From: Neospora caninum Liverpool
Taxonomy: Eukaryota > Apicomplexa > Conoidasida > Eucoccidiorida > Sarcocystidae
Direction of reading: 5' to 3'
Length of the DNA: 64,000 nt
Assembly (NCBI RefSeq): GCF_000208865.1
Contig: NC_018398.1
Span: forward strand, 4,736,710 to 4,800,709
A program made the translations under genes and the position numbers. The notes under the pieces were generated by a model. That model was not told the origin of the DNA. It did not search any database and was given only the letters and a program-made list of their open reading frames with translations. This document shows, piece after piece, positions 1 to 12,551 of the stretch; position 1 is the stretch's first letter; each line of letters begins with the position of its first letter.

Positions 1-179
1 CCTACCAAGACGTGCACCGAACACGCAGAATCTCCAAAAGGCACTTCGTGGCTACTCTTGCACATGCCACGAATGAGGCCGGGTCTTCCCGTGTACCATC
101 CGTGAACTCGGCCTCCACGCAGCGCGCCGAGAGTTCACCAGATTGAGATCGTCCCCCCGCGTGTCGCTGCTGATTCCAG

Positions 180-786
180 GTTAGCTCCCAAGGGATCTGC
201 ATGCAAGGTGTGCAACACGAAGCTTCACTGGAAAGGCAAATACTGCCCGCCATGGTGAGTCGTTTCCTTCCTTTCACGCAAATACACACGCCGGGGCGCA
301 CAGCATGTAAGTGACGCGTCACGTTGGCGTGCGTGGCCGGTAGTCGTCGGCGTTCACACGGATTCAAGGAATCGCAACGGGATTCGATTTCTGCCGCTCT
401 CTATTGGATGACCTGAGGGGTCTGAGTCCCCTCCCCGTCAGAAATTGTGTGAAACCGTGAACAGGGAAGGCGACGCGTGTGCGTTCCAAAGGCCTCGAGA
501 TCTAGGTGCCAAGTCTCTAGAGCTCGGGATTTGCTCAGCCGGCTTGCAGGTTCTCGTATGAGCGTTGGTTCACGCGACCAAACTCGGCACTTCGACAGTT
601 TGTGCATATCTCGCATGTCGCCTGCATTCAAGCACGTGATACGAAAGGAACGAATTGCTCAAGCGCTGCGCCACACTCGCGGTTTGTCTCTCACCGATTT
701 TTTGCAGCGCCCACATCAAGGGGAAGTGCTGGATGTGCGGCAAAAAAATCTTCGACACCTCCAAGCACTGCATGTCCCTCGTATGA
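180..786 (+). CDS. CRIPT: CRIPT homologue, 3' part (5' end outside window)
   Basis: Two exons are visible, 180-254 and 708-786, joined by a GT-AG intron (donor TG|GTGAGT, acceptor TTTTTTGCAG|CG) with matching phase 2. The joined C-terminus has three CxxC pairs: CKVC, CPPC (its last Cys made by the splice) and CWMCGKK, ending HCMSLV before the TGA at 784-786. This arrangement matches the C-terminal half of CRIPT, where human has CRIC, CQGC and CAMCGKK and a PDZ-binding tail. CRIPT is a small zinc-binding protein first described as a PSD-95 partner and later found in human spliceosomal complexes. The last exon ends in -SLV, resembling the family's class I PDZ-type tail. Exon 180-254 needs an upstream exon ending in phase 2; none is convincing within bases 1-179, so the N-terminal CxxC half should lie before the window. 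The assignment rests on Cys spacing and the CGKK motif. Confidence 0.82.
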
Positions 787-2386
787 AAATCACCCTTTCC
801 GTGTTCGTTCACATTCCCGAGGCGTGAAAAGTCAGGAAGAGTTGTGACGGATTTGCACTAGGTCGCAGGCTTCCAGTTCAGACAAAGATAGAATGGATTG
901 ATCAGAAGAGCAGCGCTGTTTGCACAGTGTTCTCTCCACGTTCGTAGCATATATACATATATTTCACCACAGACCATGTCTCTGGTTCCGAAGTTTTCTT
1001 GCTTTTCACTACAGTTCTCCTTCAGACGCGGTGTGTTCGTAGCATTCTACGAAGGAAATCGGTTGGTATCGTTTCAATGCGGTATTAGTAGTAGTAGTAG
1101 TAGGCGACTGTTTTAGAGGCGCTCTGTGGCCCTCTCGGTGTATTTCACGCCTGCAGCAGTTCCATGTAATGACAGTGACAGTGCTGCACGTTCCCTTGAC
1201 TCCGTCTGTGAACGAGGTGCTGGGTGCAAAGAAATACGTGTGGAGCGCTTGGGTTTGTTCGAGGGGGGTCCGGTAAGACTGGAAATATGTTTACAGGTGC
1301 CCGCTGTTGCCACTCGTGTCGCTGAGGTGTCTCCACTGGTGACACCATGATATGCTCATGTCGCTTATTAGGCCGAGCCGCAGCTTCTGGCTGGAAACGT
1401 TCTCCGTTGACAGCCGAATCCCTCCCTGCCTTGAGAACAACCGATACACGCAGTCTGTACGCCCGAAGGCGACTGTCGACGGTCAGTGAACGCACCATGT
1501 GATCCAGCTAGCCACCCTGCTCTTCAGAGAAAGCACCAACGACGTTCGAAGAAGGGAGTGTCCAATGGGGCAGAGGGGTTCTGGGAGTTTAAGAGACGAC
1601 TGGGCCAGTTTCTTCCTCATGCAGGGGCGGAGGATGCCACGGGAAGGTGTCATATTCTCTTTCTACCTAGATCACTAGAGCCGCATGTGCAGCTACCTGG
1701 AGCAAGTGAAGGGAGCTTTTCAGAAAGGTAGAGTTTGAGTCGCACGCTGGCGAACTTCTCTGGGACGCGTTCGCCTGACACGAGGCATGCGAGTCGGTTC
1801 GTTTGCTGCGTCTGGGCAGCGTCGATGCTCACCTCGAGCTTCCAGATGTGCTCATCTCTCCGAACTGAGCTCGGCAGTGAATACAACGCCGCCAGGGCCT
1901 TTCAGCGGCGTCACAGTGCAACACAAGCTGCTTGACCGAAGCAACAGAAGAGTAGGCATGGGGAATGCACAGTTCTGGCGATTAGCATACTGTCCCAAGT
2001 GTCTTGAGAAGTATGTGCACCGGTGTAATTAGCATTGTTTGCTGACAAAGCACTCGCACGCCTGCAGAGAGATGTCTCCAACACGAAACACATGGGCAGC
2101 ACCGGAAACGTTGAGGACTCGGCACTTTTCCACGCGAATGAAGGAAAACCACATGCGTTCTAGCAAGACGGCTTTCTCCCTCGCCTCATCGCTGCAACGC
2201 ACGCGGCACTCAAACGCGCATTGGTGCGATATTGAAAACTTTTTTGGCTGCATGTTGCCGCCGCTCCAAATCTCGCCTTGGGAGTTTGTGGAGTGGGCCA
2301 AGCCGCCAAGGCAAAAAAGGCGAATCTCGGAACTGCACTCGTGCGAAAATGGTGTCGATACTGCCCGAGCGAGATATGAAACGCCT
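787..2386. other. Intergenic stretch between convergent genes
   Basis: No coding signal is recognised here. It should hold the 3' UTRs of the CRIPT homologue (+) and the hydrolase (-). A short AGT/TAG trinucleotide run lies at about 1084-1103. Open frames in this stretch are short, overlap in several frames and lack recognisable motifs. Confidence 0.5.
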
Positions 2387-5300
2387 TCACTTTGTGGCTT
2401 GGGCGTACACGTCTTCAATCCACTTGGCGATTTCTTGTAGACACTTCTCGCCGTTGGGAGCTTCCACGATGCTGCAGCAAGGAAACTGGGGAGACAAAGA
2501 CAACCCCCACACGAAAGGCGGTATACTGCCGTTGGTGAACCCGATATCTTTTCTTACGCTTTAGTGTCGAGTTTGGTTCTCGTGAAACCGTCACCAGTGG
2601 CATGCACCGTCGGCAGACTACACGCCGTTTCTGGCGGCATTCGCAGCTCCTCCAATGGTGTGGGCTCAACTCGAGAGAAGCGTGGTCACTACCTACTTCA
2701 GCAGCATCACGCTGAACCATCCTACACAGCTTCGCGAATTCCATGTCGTCTGGAGACAAAACCGGTTCTCTCTCGTTCCTCTAACGGTCAGAGATCCGTT
2801 GGTGTGTCAGGGAGAGCCTAGTGGATAGATGCTATGCATATTCACCGGGTTAAATCTGGTGTTCTGTCTGCACAGGAAACAGTTAGGCGGCGCACTCTCT
2901 GCGTGTGTCGACGATCCCTCAAACACAAACATTAATGACACAAGGGATGCAGAGAAGAGCCGCCTTCTCGAATCTTTCTAAGCTGTTCCTGAGAATCTCA
3001 CTGTCCCCAACGGGCAATGGGAACACCAGAAACATGTGGAAAACCCTCCCTCTACAGAAGCGTTTGGTGTGTAGATGGCAGCGCAGTGGATGGCGTGCTC
3101 GGCCTCACCTCGCGTGATTCCTCTCGTCCGCGCCAAGTCACGGCGTAGATTCACTGGTGGATTTGTGGAATGAACAAACAGAAACTTGCTGCTCAACAGA
3201 ACCCAGAGCACCTCACCGGCTGCCCTGTCCGTTTGCTTGCACTTACCACGTGAAATTCGTCTTTCCACACCTTGACCTGGACTCGAGGGGACGTGCCTTC
3301 TTCACAGCCAACGGGGCATACAACTCCGTCGTTGTTTAGTTTCTGCACATCTGCTTCGCTGAGCCAGCCGTAGGTGGTGAAGTAACTGGGCGCTGTCGAA
3401 GAGTTCGGGTAAGAGTCTGATCGCGTGGCCTGCGTTTCCGTGGAAGCTGACGACTCCAAAGAGAAACTCTCGTTCGTAAATGTCACCAGTGGCGCCGATC
3501 CTTCGCGGTCTGGCTTCTCCGTCACTCCCTTGGCGGTGCCGACTCTTGGCACGGACGCCAGCAACGAGGTCTCTCGTTTCCCAGCGGCAGCTCCCACGTA
3601 GAGTGCCTCATCCGCCGCACTCCACGCCTTGTCCGAGAAGAGTGGTGCACCCCGGACCGCGTCATTTACTTGCCGACCAAAGATAAGACTGTCGCTCAGG
3701 AGAACCTAACGGCGAACGCATCCGCAGGCAGAGGGAGACGAGAACATGCCCCCGAACGCAAGGGCGGATCGGTCCGCGCCCCCGGTCGACGCTCTTGGTA
3801 CTGCACTGGCCCACTCGAGCGCCTAACTCTCACTAGCACCCCGCGCCTCCTCTTTCCACATCACGTTCCAAATATGGGCACAGAATGTGCGTCGAAGTTT
3901 TTCTACCTGGATCGAAACGCGTTTTTGACAACGCCGCAAACCTGACAGGTCCCTTGGTGATCACACGAGACGGTGAGGCGCTTCTGGCGTCGAAGTCACC
4001 AAACGTGGTCCACGTTTCTACACACCAACGTGACAACGCGACTTCCTGCAGAGAGAGCCCCAAAACCTTGGGCAAAAACCGTCATGCTGCTTGGTGCGCA
4101 AGCACACATCCGCGGCCTCCGCCTGCTCGCAGGAGTCACCGCGTAAAACACGAAAACCCTGCAGGATTCCTTCCTGGCCTGTCCTGGAAACGCGTTTCTC
4201 CTCACCTCAACAGAGCCTACGTGGATGCACGTAGGCGGCATCTCTTTGAGCATTTCCTTGTCGAAGTAAACCGGGGAGACCCAGGGGTTGGAAAAACATC
4301 GGGGGCCTTCTGGGACCTGTCGGCCACGTTCGCGTTCCCGCACAGAAAAAGCTCCATCTTTCAAGAAGAACGTCCTAAACTCTCGGAAACGATGGCACCA
4401 GTATGCCAGCTTCTCGCTTTGGATGCAAACCAGGCCACGCGAGGCGTTACGGCGCATGCAGCGAAAAGCGGACGCGAAGACCGGCTGGCCCAGCAGCGAC
4501 CAACCGTGCGAATGTTCCTTCAGATATTTGTTTGTGTTTTTGCTCTCCCCCGAAACGCAGGCTCACGCCTGCCTGGTAGCAGCAAGCCCCTCGCACACTC
4601 ACTTTGGTGAACCCTTCCCGTCGAGGCCATACGCGAAGCAGATTTCACAAGGGGCGGTCTCTCACGTGCCCCAATGTAGACTTCTTCCGTGTGTGGTTTC
4701 AAAACGCCCACGCCCATCGGCATAAACCTTTTGACGTATCTCGCCCCTACACCATCCCAGAACCGGTGAGGAAAGCTCCGCTTCTCAGGCCCATGCCCCC
4801 CGTACCTCAGGAAGCGACATGGACGAGTCGCAGCTCGACAAGCCGTCGTCTGTTTGAGGTGCTAGGGGGGATTCGATGCAAAGCTTCTCGCTGGTCAAAT
4901 CCAAGTGGTCCTCTACTTCTGCGTTGGACAGCTTCCCCAAATCAAACCGGCCGTAGGTATACACTCCGCTTGCCTGCCGGATGCTCCTAAGGGGTAGAAC
5001 AGGCTCTCTGGTGGCATTGAGCTGAAACCACAGGCAGAACCCGCAATGGATCTATATCTAAGGACTCTGCGTAGGCACTCAAGTGCGCGGTGAATCAACC
5101 AGTGAGCATCAGCGCAGTTTCGCATCGCGACAGCCTAGACACCGCGTCAACAATTTCCGCCCCTAGCTGGGTCTCGCCATCACAAGATCGAGAAAGAAAT
5201 CGCTTACGATGTAGGAAGGCCCCTCCATGCTGAGGTCGAGCCACGGCGAAAGCAACACCATGCCTGCAGGTCGGGGAAGAGGCTTGGCATGTTCTGCATT

Positions 5301-6955
5301 TGCGCTCTGCTCTCCGCGTTTCACGATACTTGCCATCAAAGTCACCGCGAGATTTCCGCCTGCGCTGTCGCCTGCAGGACATTGGAGGAATACGCAAGTC
5401 CCGAATTCTTCGGCAACAGCCGCAGTCACCTGTTCTCAAAGACAGAGGGGATCATACGACTCACCTGTTCCCTGAGGGGTAGCACACGCATTGCTTTCCT
5501 GATATCTGGGCAGGTGCGGCAAAGCCCACTGCTGCAGATCGCTTCGCCTTTGAGGGAAAAAATCTTACCTACAAGGACAACGTCTTCGCCTGGAACGTTC
5601 ATCTCGTAGCACAAGTGCTCATAGGCTGCGATGCATTGTTCCAGTTGCACCGGCCACAAGCGATCAGGCGCCAAGCTATAGTCGGGGCAGAATACTTTCG
5701 CACCCGTCAAGACGGAGAGGTCTACACATGAAAGAACACAAGAAGAGACAAAGGGCCTCTTAGAAAGCACTGACTGGGAGAAAACGGAAGAACGGTTCAA
5801 CCCGCTGAGGTACCGAACTGGGTCCGGCGTGAACCTTCCCGGAACGCCTTTCACACGGTGCCCTCGTTTTCAAAAGTCGGCGGGCAAGCGTGTTTCGTCA
5901 CTCGGACTTCTTTGTCTCCTTCTTCACTGCCTTCCCCTTCAACTGTTGGGCTTCTACATATGGACATAAACGGTTGAGTGTTCGTTTCCCGGAAAAGCTT
6001 AATAACGCGGCGAGGTTCCCGACACGGTGGCGGGCTGGAAGCTTTTGGGTCCGTTTTTCTTACCGTTTGTGAAGAGACGATATGAGTCTGGGCTGTTGAA
6101 GACGAACGCGCCACCGTGCAAGAAGAAAAGCCACTTGCGTTTCTTGGTTTCGCTCGCGGCGTTCGCCTCCGCCGGCTCCTGTCCTTCCCGCGTGGGCGAC
6201 ATTTCTCGCAGTCTCTGCGCCACACTCCCGCGTCCCTCTCTCGCCGCTTCCGAAGGGCCTGCGTCGAACTGAAAAAGCGTCGCCATCTTGATCGCCGCTT
6301 CCACCCATCCTCCACGCTGCTGCTGAGGCAAATCAGCCGGCGAAGTCGGTCCGGGCCCCGTTGTCTCGAGCCGCAATTCTGCAAGTCGCTCCTGTTGAGC
6401 GACCGCTACCTCAATGCTGACGTCATTCCCCACATCGCTTCCCCTACTGGCCCCCCAAGTTTTCGCATTCGCAGGCACGCCGTGCGGCGCAGGCCCTGCG
6501 GCTCCACTAGTGTCTGTCCCCTCTGCGGCCTCCACGGCGCTGCCAGCCGGCAACGCCGTGCTCAAACCCCCAACAGGGGGGATTGCTGGAGACGAGACAC
6601 TTCGGGCGAGCTCCTCTGGGTGAGCACTGGGCTGCATCGGAGATGCGTTTTTCGGTGTCTTTCCAAAAAACTGTGCAACGACACTACGAATGCGTCGAGG
6701 ACACGAAGAGTCGTAAATGAAAGCGCGGCAGAGGGGGGTTTGCACCTTCTCAATAGTCTGGTTCCGAAGGCGGCTAGGGCGTAAAGATGCGTAGAACGAA
6801 CGGAGCGAAAGTTCGACTAGCTGGCGATCCCGCACCAACTGGGCCCGCGAACTCGGCCAGCCTGTGGCTTTCGCGTAGGCATAGATAGTTGGACACAACG
6901 TGCGACGAGCAAAGTGCTGAGGCACTAGATGCTGGAAAGGTCGAAATGGCGCCAT
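2387..6955 (-). CDS. Alpha/beta hydrolase, hormone-sensitive lipase-like (seven exons)
   Basis: This is a predicted serine esterase/lipase of about 681 aa; its substrate is not known. Exons on the minus strand are 6955-6064, 5721-5569, 5371-5208, 4973-4806, 4316-4206, 3705-3247 and 2485-2387. All phases agree, all six introns are GT-AG, and the total is 2,046 nt. Exon 1 has an Ala/Pro/Ser-rich N-terminus, then the oxyanion-hole motif HGGAF (residues ~280-284). The nucleophile elbow GDSAGG (~349-354) is created by the exon 2/3 splice. Further family blocks are MVLLSPWLDLS, the acid region VGSVEVLLSDS (~493-503) and VWKDEFHVF with the catalytic His ~648. The C-terminus, ending LQEIAKWIEDVY, fits the closing helix of the fold. 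An insertion of roughly 100 residues, rich in Ser/Thr/Ala, separates the acid region from the His strand. The first ATG lies just after an acceptor-like CAG, so a 5' non-coding exon is possible. No clear signal peptide is seen. Confidence 0.85.
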
Positions 6956-9900
6956 ATCTGCGAAACGAAATTAGACACAGAAAGGGGAATAACGGGATAG
7001 ACTTCCTCCCTATTTTGTGCACGGATCAGCATTTTTAAGGGGATCTTTCGAGTTCCCATGAACCCAAAAGCCACCCCCCCGAAGCGAGCCTTTCCGCAAG
7101 GTAGTGTGCTCGAGCGCAGTGGCTTGTATTACAGGCAATAACTTGTCAGCGCATGACACAGCAGCAAACGAGGTACACGGTCAAGAGTTTGCCTGCAGAA
7201 CTGAACTCGTCGAGAACTCCGACTCACGGACCAATCGTACGATCTAGCACCTTCCCAGGATCGGCAAAAAATGTCCCCTCTTTGAGTTTCTCCTTCTGAC
7301 CAGAATGAAATACACAGACGCGTGTGCATGCATTTCTAGACCTGCTATCTGAAGTTAAACGAAATATTTTTTTCCGTTCGCACAGAGTTGTAGAAATGGC
7401 TGCAGTGAGCTTCCCGACAGTCAAGGTCTCCGTCTTGTACTTCGCCGCTGAGCCCTTGTACTACTGTCGTGAACGAAAAATCACGGAATTCTCCTCCTCC
7501 AGCGTCCCTGACAGAACGTGCGCTATGCTCCGTCACCTCGGGCATCTCCCTTTCACCATCCTGCGAGTCGTCTTTTATATACTCGAGAAATTCTGCGACC
7601 ATGAAGTTTTCCATTGCCGTGTACAATCGTCCCCCTCCGAGAATTGACAGACGCTGTGAGCTATATGCTTCCAATGGAATTGGCTGGAGAGGTTGCTGAC
7701 GATCCTCGCTTTGCGATGGGGGGAAGAATAGACAGAGTTTGCGTATGTGATGAAAGCCAGTAGTGCGCTCGACGAGGAGACCAATGTGTGCATGCGTTTT
7801 GAGTCCACCGGCTTGTCTAGACTGACTGGAAGCCTCGTCTAAGCCCCAGGGATTTTTCCGTGTTTCTGGATAGCCAACGAAGAAGAAAGCAGCACTCTTG
7901 TGGAAACCGGCGACATGTAAACAAGAAAGAAGCTGAGAAGAAAAAAATTGATTAGCAACGGCGATTGCGGCGAAGCATGGATCTCAGCACGCCGGGCCCC
8001 AATAGATGCGGCCCGCTGGCACACTTTGCGTCACCAATCTGTCAACAGATTTTGACGACTGATTTGGACGACTCATTTTCTTTCTGATCATTCTCACCTG
8101 TCGCCGTCTTCGGTCTTCTTCGGCGATGCTTGCCCCCAAAAGGCAGGTTCAAGCAATTACGCTCTCTCTCGCAGCACGTCGGCCTCGGCTGGCTAATCAA
8201 GTTGTGCTTGCCGTAGAAAGACATCTGGTTGGAGCGCATGCGCGGTGGAAATGCGCGTCAAATTCACAGCCTCATGAGGGGGCACGATTTTTCGCAAGCA
8301 GTTTCGTGACCGATTGGACAGCTAAAGCTCGCATTGTCTCGGTTGTTCCCTGCGACTGTATGAAGTGTTGCTCGGATTAGCGGTAACTGGGATGGCGAAA
8401 ACGTCGACTTCTGGTGAAAAAGTCTCCTCCTCACACTTGCCATGACTCTCATCGACTAGCGGAACTGTACCATTCGACAGAAATGACTTGCATGGCTCGA
8501 GCCCGGACACGCGATCGTCCCAGAAACGCAAAATATGCGGGCGGCCGCTCCTTGGGGGAAGGTTCCTGTCACAGCGTCCCCCGTAGCATACGTGAGAAGG
8601 TGACACGAGGAATCGACACCCTCCAGAGACAAGTTAAATGGAAACTGTACCGTTGTCGTCAGGTTATTCTGTAAAGAGCTAAAGCAGGCGCCACACACGC
8701 ACACACCCACACACAAAACAAGCGAACACAGGGGAATGTAGCGTGAGAAAACAGAGATATGCTCATGCTGTCGCCATTGCTTCGAACCTGCAGCAAACCC
8801 TCTTTCGAAATGAGAGGCTTTGGCTTCTCGGTGGTATGGGCGCCTATCTTTGTTAAAAAGATGCTGTTCTCGTCCGTCATTCTCAGATTGGTCTCGTCTC
8901 CATGGTATTGTTCCTCCGCAAGCTCTTCCAATGAAAGTGACAGGAAAGTATAGGCGATAAGTAAGTTTTTGGAATGTACGGTCGACCGCTTGCGGCCAGC
9001 CCTAAAGTCAGAAAAGCCTCCCTCAAGCAAAAGGACTTGGGTTCACGAAAGACTCCTTGTCTCGCGAACAGTTTCAAGACATAAACCTCTGAATTAGCTT
9101 CATTTGAAGGGGTTCTACGTAGTGAATCGGTGCCTCTATTGCGAAAGAAAGCTGGCGTTCGCCTCACAGTGACATCTTTCCCGTAGCACTCCGTGGAACC
9201 GACTACACACATCTTGATGTTATTCTCAGGCAACGCACTCCAAAAGTATCACGGGGAGCCTTGCTGTTTTCCTCTCTATTTCCAGGGCGGGGCGGCAGGC
9301 CCCACAAAGGTGCAGCAAAATCGGTTTCCAGTCTCTGGCAAATCAACTCCCGGGAAGTTTTTCCAATACGGTAGCACGCAACCCTCAACTTGAAGAGGGC
9401 ACGGCCGTCTATATCAGCAATATATATCTCTTGCTTGTGCTTGGTTGACCAGAAAGAGGGATGAGGAAACGATGGAATTTTGGGCATTAGAAAAGGAGCC
9501 ATATCTTTTCACTCCGGTGTAGCGCTCGACGCATGTCTGTGCCTGGCAAAATTAAGGTGTCATTGTTCAGCATTCAAGCTTGCGGACAAGCCACTCTCCA
9601 GCTCATGTATCCCTCACTAGATGGCCTATTAGACAGGTTTAAATTCCTAGAAATAAAAACGGTGGCAGCAATCAGATATCACTGTTCTCCTTTAATCACG
9701 GTGACGGTCTCGCCGGGGGATGGTGCTGAGAAGTGTGTGGTGTAGGGAAGATACTAAACGGATTAATTGCAAGCCTGATAGGTGACAGTCACAGGGTAGT
9801 CGAGAGACAAACTCACACTTCCTATACCATTCTAGTTTCGGAGTGGGACGAGGTAAAAAAATACGGGGCATGCAATACTGTTCTGATCGGTTCGGACTCG

Positions 9901-10376
9901 GTCTCGTAATCAGCTGTAGCTCACATATATACCTATATATTTTCTTGCTGCACCCGTGCGTAGGCACTATGATCAGGATAGCAAAAACCCCATGTCACCG
10001 GGATCGTTTTGGCTTGGCATTGTTTTGGCTAGGGCAGCACCTTTTCGTACTCCAGACGGGCGGAACACATACCCACCGATGCTGATTTGTGTGCACCAGC
10101 TTTCTGGTGCTGCTGCGTTTCACCGGACACGCCATCTGGAACCGAGGTGTCTGTAATGTCTCTTGATTTCCTCTTTTATTTTTGAGCTAGAGCCTCGACG
10201 GCCCTTGTCAGCAAAACAACCAACTAGACCACATCAACGGCATACACCAACAGTATCGATTCGATCGTCTCCAATATGACTCACGTTTCAGCGAAGCTCA
10301 GCGGTCCGACCATCGTTTCTGTGTTTTGCACTTTCGCTGGCTCGAAGAGCTCCGGTTTCTTCTTCTACCACTTGTT
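6956..10376 (-). other. Region with weak minus-strand coding signal, gene model unresolved
   Basis: Several minus-strand open stretches look partly protein-like. One starts MAPFLMPKIPSF at 9502, another (about 8945-8800) contains LEELAEEQYHGDET, another (about 8460-8340) contains EEETFSPEVDVFAIPV, and another (about 7674-7345) contains MENFMVAEFLEYIKDD. A good donor (GACAG|GTGAGA) sits at 8098/8097 on this strand. These pieces could not be joined with consistent phases and match no family I recognise. The start at 9502 shares the context agatATGGC and the residues MAPF with the hydrolase start at 6955, which may be chance. A multi-exon hypothetical gene is possible but not demonstrated. Confidence 0.3.
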
Positions 10377-10829
10377 TCATAGCTTCTTGCGGCGATTGGC
10401 TGTATGCTTGAAGGCGAGCATCTCCGACCGCCGCTGCTGTGCGGCGAAATGTCTGAGTTCATCAAAGTCGGATTCGCCTAACAAATCTCTCGCCCTTCCA
10501 CCAGGTCGACACGTTTTCTTGCATGCAATTTGACAGCTTCTCCATTTAGAGCAATTGCCCTTTCTGCACCAAGCACATAACTCCCGTGGCTCCAAGTCTC
10601 TACCCATTCCGCGGCAATCAGCTGCTCCACAAAATTCTCTGCATTGCTGTGCTTGACAGGCCACAGCTGATACGGCGCAGAGCTTGCAAAACACTCCAAG
10701 AGGTGCAAAACCATGTCCCCTTCAATCGCTTCCACTCCTTCATGGGAATGCTAAAAGGCGGATCTTCAATTTCAGCGCTGTCGTACTGGGCAAATCTTCC
10801 TGCTGGTGCCAGCGCAACTGCTGGAGCAG
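10377..10829 (-). pseudogene. Cysteine-rich secreted-family copy C, frameshifted
   Basis: This is the third member of a local family also present at 12166-12551 and 14678-15376. Reading on the minus strand, one frame gives the family signature EDPPFSIPMKEWKRLKG. About 12 residues later the alignment continues in another frame with VFCKLC, CREFCGAADCRGMGRD and LCAWCRKGNCSKWRSCQ, ending at the stop at 10377-10379. Relative to the paralogues the frame changes by one nucleotide near 10,700, between the W-K and F-C-x2-C motifs. It is therefore either a pseudogene or a sequencing error. The upstream boundary is a guess: an acceptor-like GCGGCAG|CT at 10829 gives the same phase as the acceptor of copy B, but no ATG-bearing signal-peptide exon was located. 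Confidence 0.55.
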
Positions 10830-12165
10830 CTGCCGCAACGGAAGTTTGATTGACGCAGGTGGACAGCAAAGATTTGTAAACGGAGAAAAGGAAGAAAAGG
10901 TAGTTCAAACCAACAAGCGATGGTGGAAGGAATGCATTTTATGGAGTATGCTGTCTCGTACTCGCGTTGCTTGTGGTCTGTGCAGAAAGGAGCTGAACTG
11001 TGAGCGTCGGTGCATGTGGCGTGCTCTCGCAGTAGAGTAACCAAAAATTAAGCGAGTTCGCAACGGCGAGCAGGCGTTGGCATGCTGCACAAATCCAGCA
11101 TTGTAGCCACTACCTCACCGCTCTCCATGCTGCGGGTCAGGCACCTACACGTGTATCGCTCCAGCGGTACGACGATGCACGCAGTCGTTGCACCTATGTT
11201 TTCCGTCAACTGGAATTGAACACAATATTTGCAGCACATGTTTCACACTGCGATACCAGCGCTCGTCTTCCATGTTATCTATGTGTTGAGTGGAGCCTTG
11301 GAGCTCGAGGGCGTGACTGATGTGTGCCGGCGTCGAAATATCAATGCAGCCGATTCACCTTACACGGCGATGGGGACCGGATAGAGTAAAGAGCCCCAGA
11401 CTTCTCATCTTCCTGTCATGTCCTTTCTTTTTTGTAGGGAGGCTAGCATCCTCAGCGGCTCCGTGGGTCCTCAGGGCGCGATAGTGCAGGCACTAGATCT
11501 GACGCACACTTTGTGTCAGACGCCACACGCTGTTTTAAAGAAAAATTAGTATTCGGCGAGGTCACAGCACGTGCACCAAGGTCTCACGTTGAAATGATGA
11601 CAAGGCATCGTGATGACAGAGCACAACCACACGAGGATCCTCATTTTGAGACCGCTACACGAGGTCCCGAATCCTGTCCTACAAAACTAGAAACCATTCA
11701 ATGCAGAAGCATTCCTCCGGAACCCCCGACCCCATCCAGCACACTATCATGAGTAGCGTCAACGAGTTTTTGGAGACGGGACGACGCAGCCGCTGCCTTT
11801 AATGCTCTCCTCTCATCCGCAGAGTGTGGCAGAGCGGAGAGCGATCAATATCCTTTTGCGATAAAAGCTAGGTCCGTATGCTACTATCAGGTCCCACACA
11901 CGGAATACACAATCGGGCCCTGTCGACACTCCGACCTGGAAGTTACGAGAAAAAATATGCATTCCTGAGCATAGCCACGAAAAAGGCTGTCAACAGTGCT
12001 TGCTCACAGGTCTTATCTCCTCTGTTGCCGTGACACTGAGGATTCTAGAAGAAGAACGGAATTTTCTGCTGTACTGCGCTGCTTTTCCTCAGCGTCGCCC
12101 ACTTCCTGCGTCTCCTGCTTCCGTTGCCTTCGGTCGCGCGTGGCGCGGTACTGCGTTATTGCTTT
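10830..12165. other. Spacer between cysteine-rich copies C and B
   Basis: No supported gene was found. Any first exon of copy C (signal peptide) should lie in the part nearest 10.8-11.3 kb, but none could be chosen. Open frames here are short and carry no recognisable motif. Confidence 0.4.
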
Positions 12166-12551
12166 TCAGGCAGCATTCTTATAGTGCATTGAATTGTATT
12201 CATTCTGGAAATGATCTCCGCAGCATCTGTGGCATCCTTTCCACTCGCGGCAGCGATTGCGGTCCTGTTCGCACCACTCACACTGCAACGTCACCGGCAT
12301 TCCCTTTGTGCCGCGTCCGTTGCAGTCGGTCCCGCAATACCGCTGGGACCTATCGTCGCAGAGCCCGTGCCCCGCAAAGCAGTCTTCGCAGAACAAGCTC
12401 ACTGGCTCGAAGTGAAAACGGTTTCCCCGTTCCTGCCACTCTTGTAGAGTTAGAGGAAAAGGCGGTGCATCACCATTTGCGGGAGCTTTGGTCGAAAATG
12501 TAACGGATGAAGATTGCACAGCTATACCACAGAGTAAACAGGTTGAGCATA
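12166..12551 (-). CDS. Cysteine-rich secreted-family copy B, 3' exon
   Basis: This exon encodes the same cysteine-rich domain as 14678-15376. It reads APPFPLTLQEWQERG, LFCEDC, RYCGTDCNGRGTKG, QCEWC, NRCREWKGCHRCCG, then stops at NSMHYKNAA (stop 12166-12168). The open frame continues upstream to a TGA near 12,625 but has no ATG before the domain, so a separate first exon is expected. A strong acceptor (pyrimidine run, then GTGTGCAG|TA) lies at 12551 and would enter in phase 1. A signal peptide would then have to come from an upstream exon between about 12.6 and 13.5 kb that I could not identify. Compared with copy A it lacks the C-terminal lysine-rich helical tail. Function is unknown; secretion is inferred from copy A. 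Confidence 0.6.

Noticed and set aside
1084..1103. AGT/TAG trinucleotide run as a functional repeat
   Set aside because: Only about five or six units and in a non-coding flank; ordinary simple sequence.
2958..3060. Minus-strand stretch reading FHMFLVFPLPVGDSEILRNS as the His-containing exon of the hydrolase
   Set aside because: It resembles the family's H-x2-H-x-F block, but no acceptor gives the right phase. Joining exon 6 directly to exon 2485-2387 yields a better and phase-correct DEFHV-F continuation.
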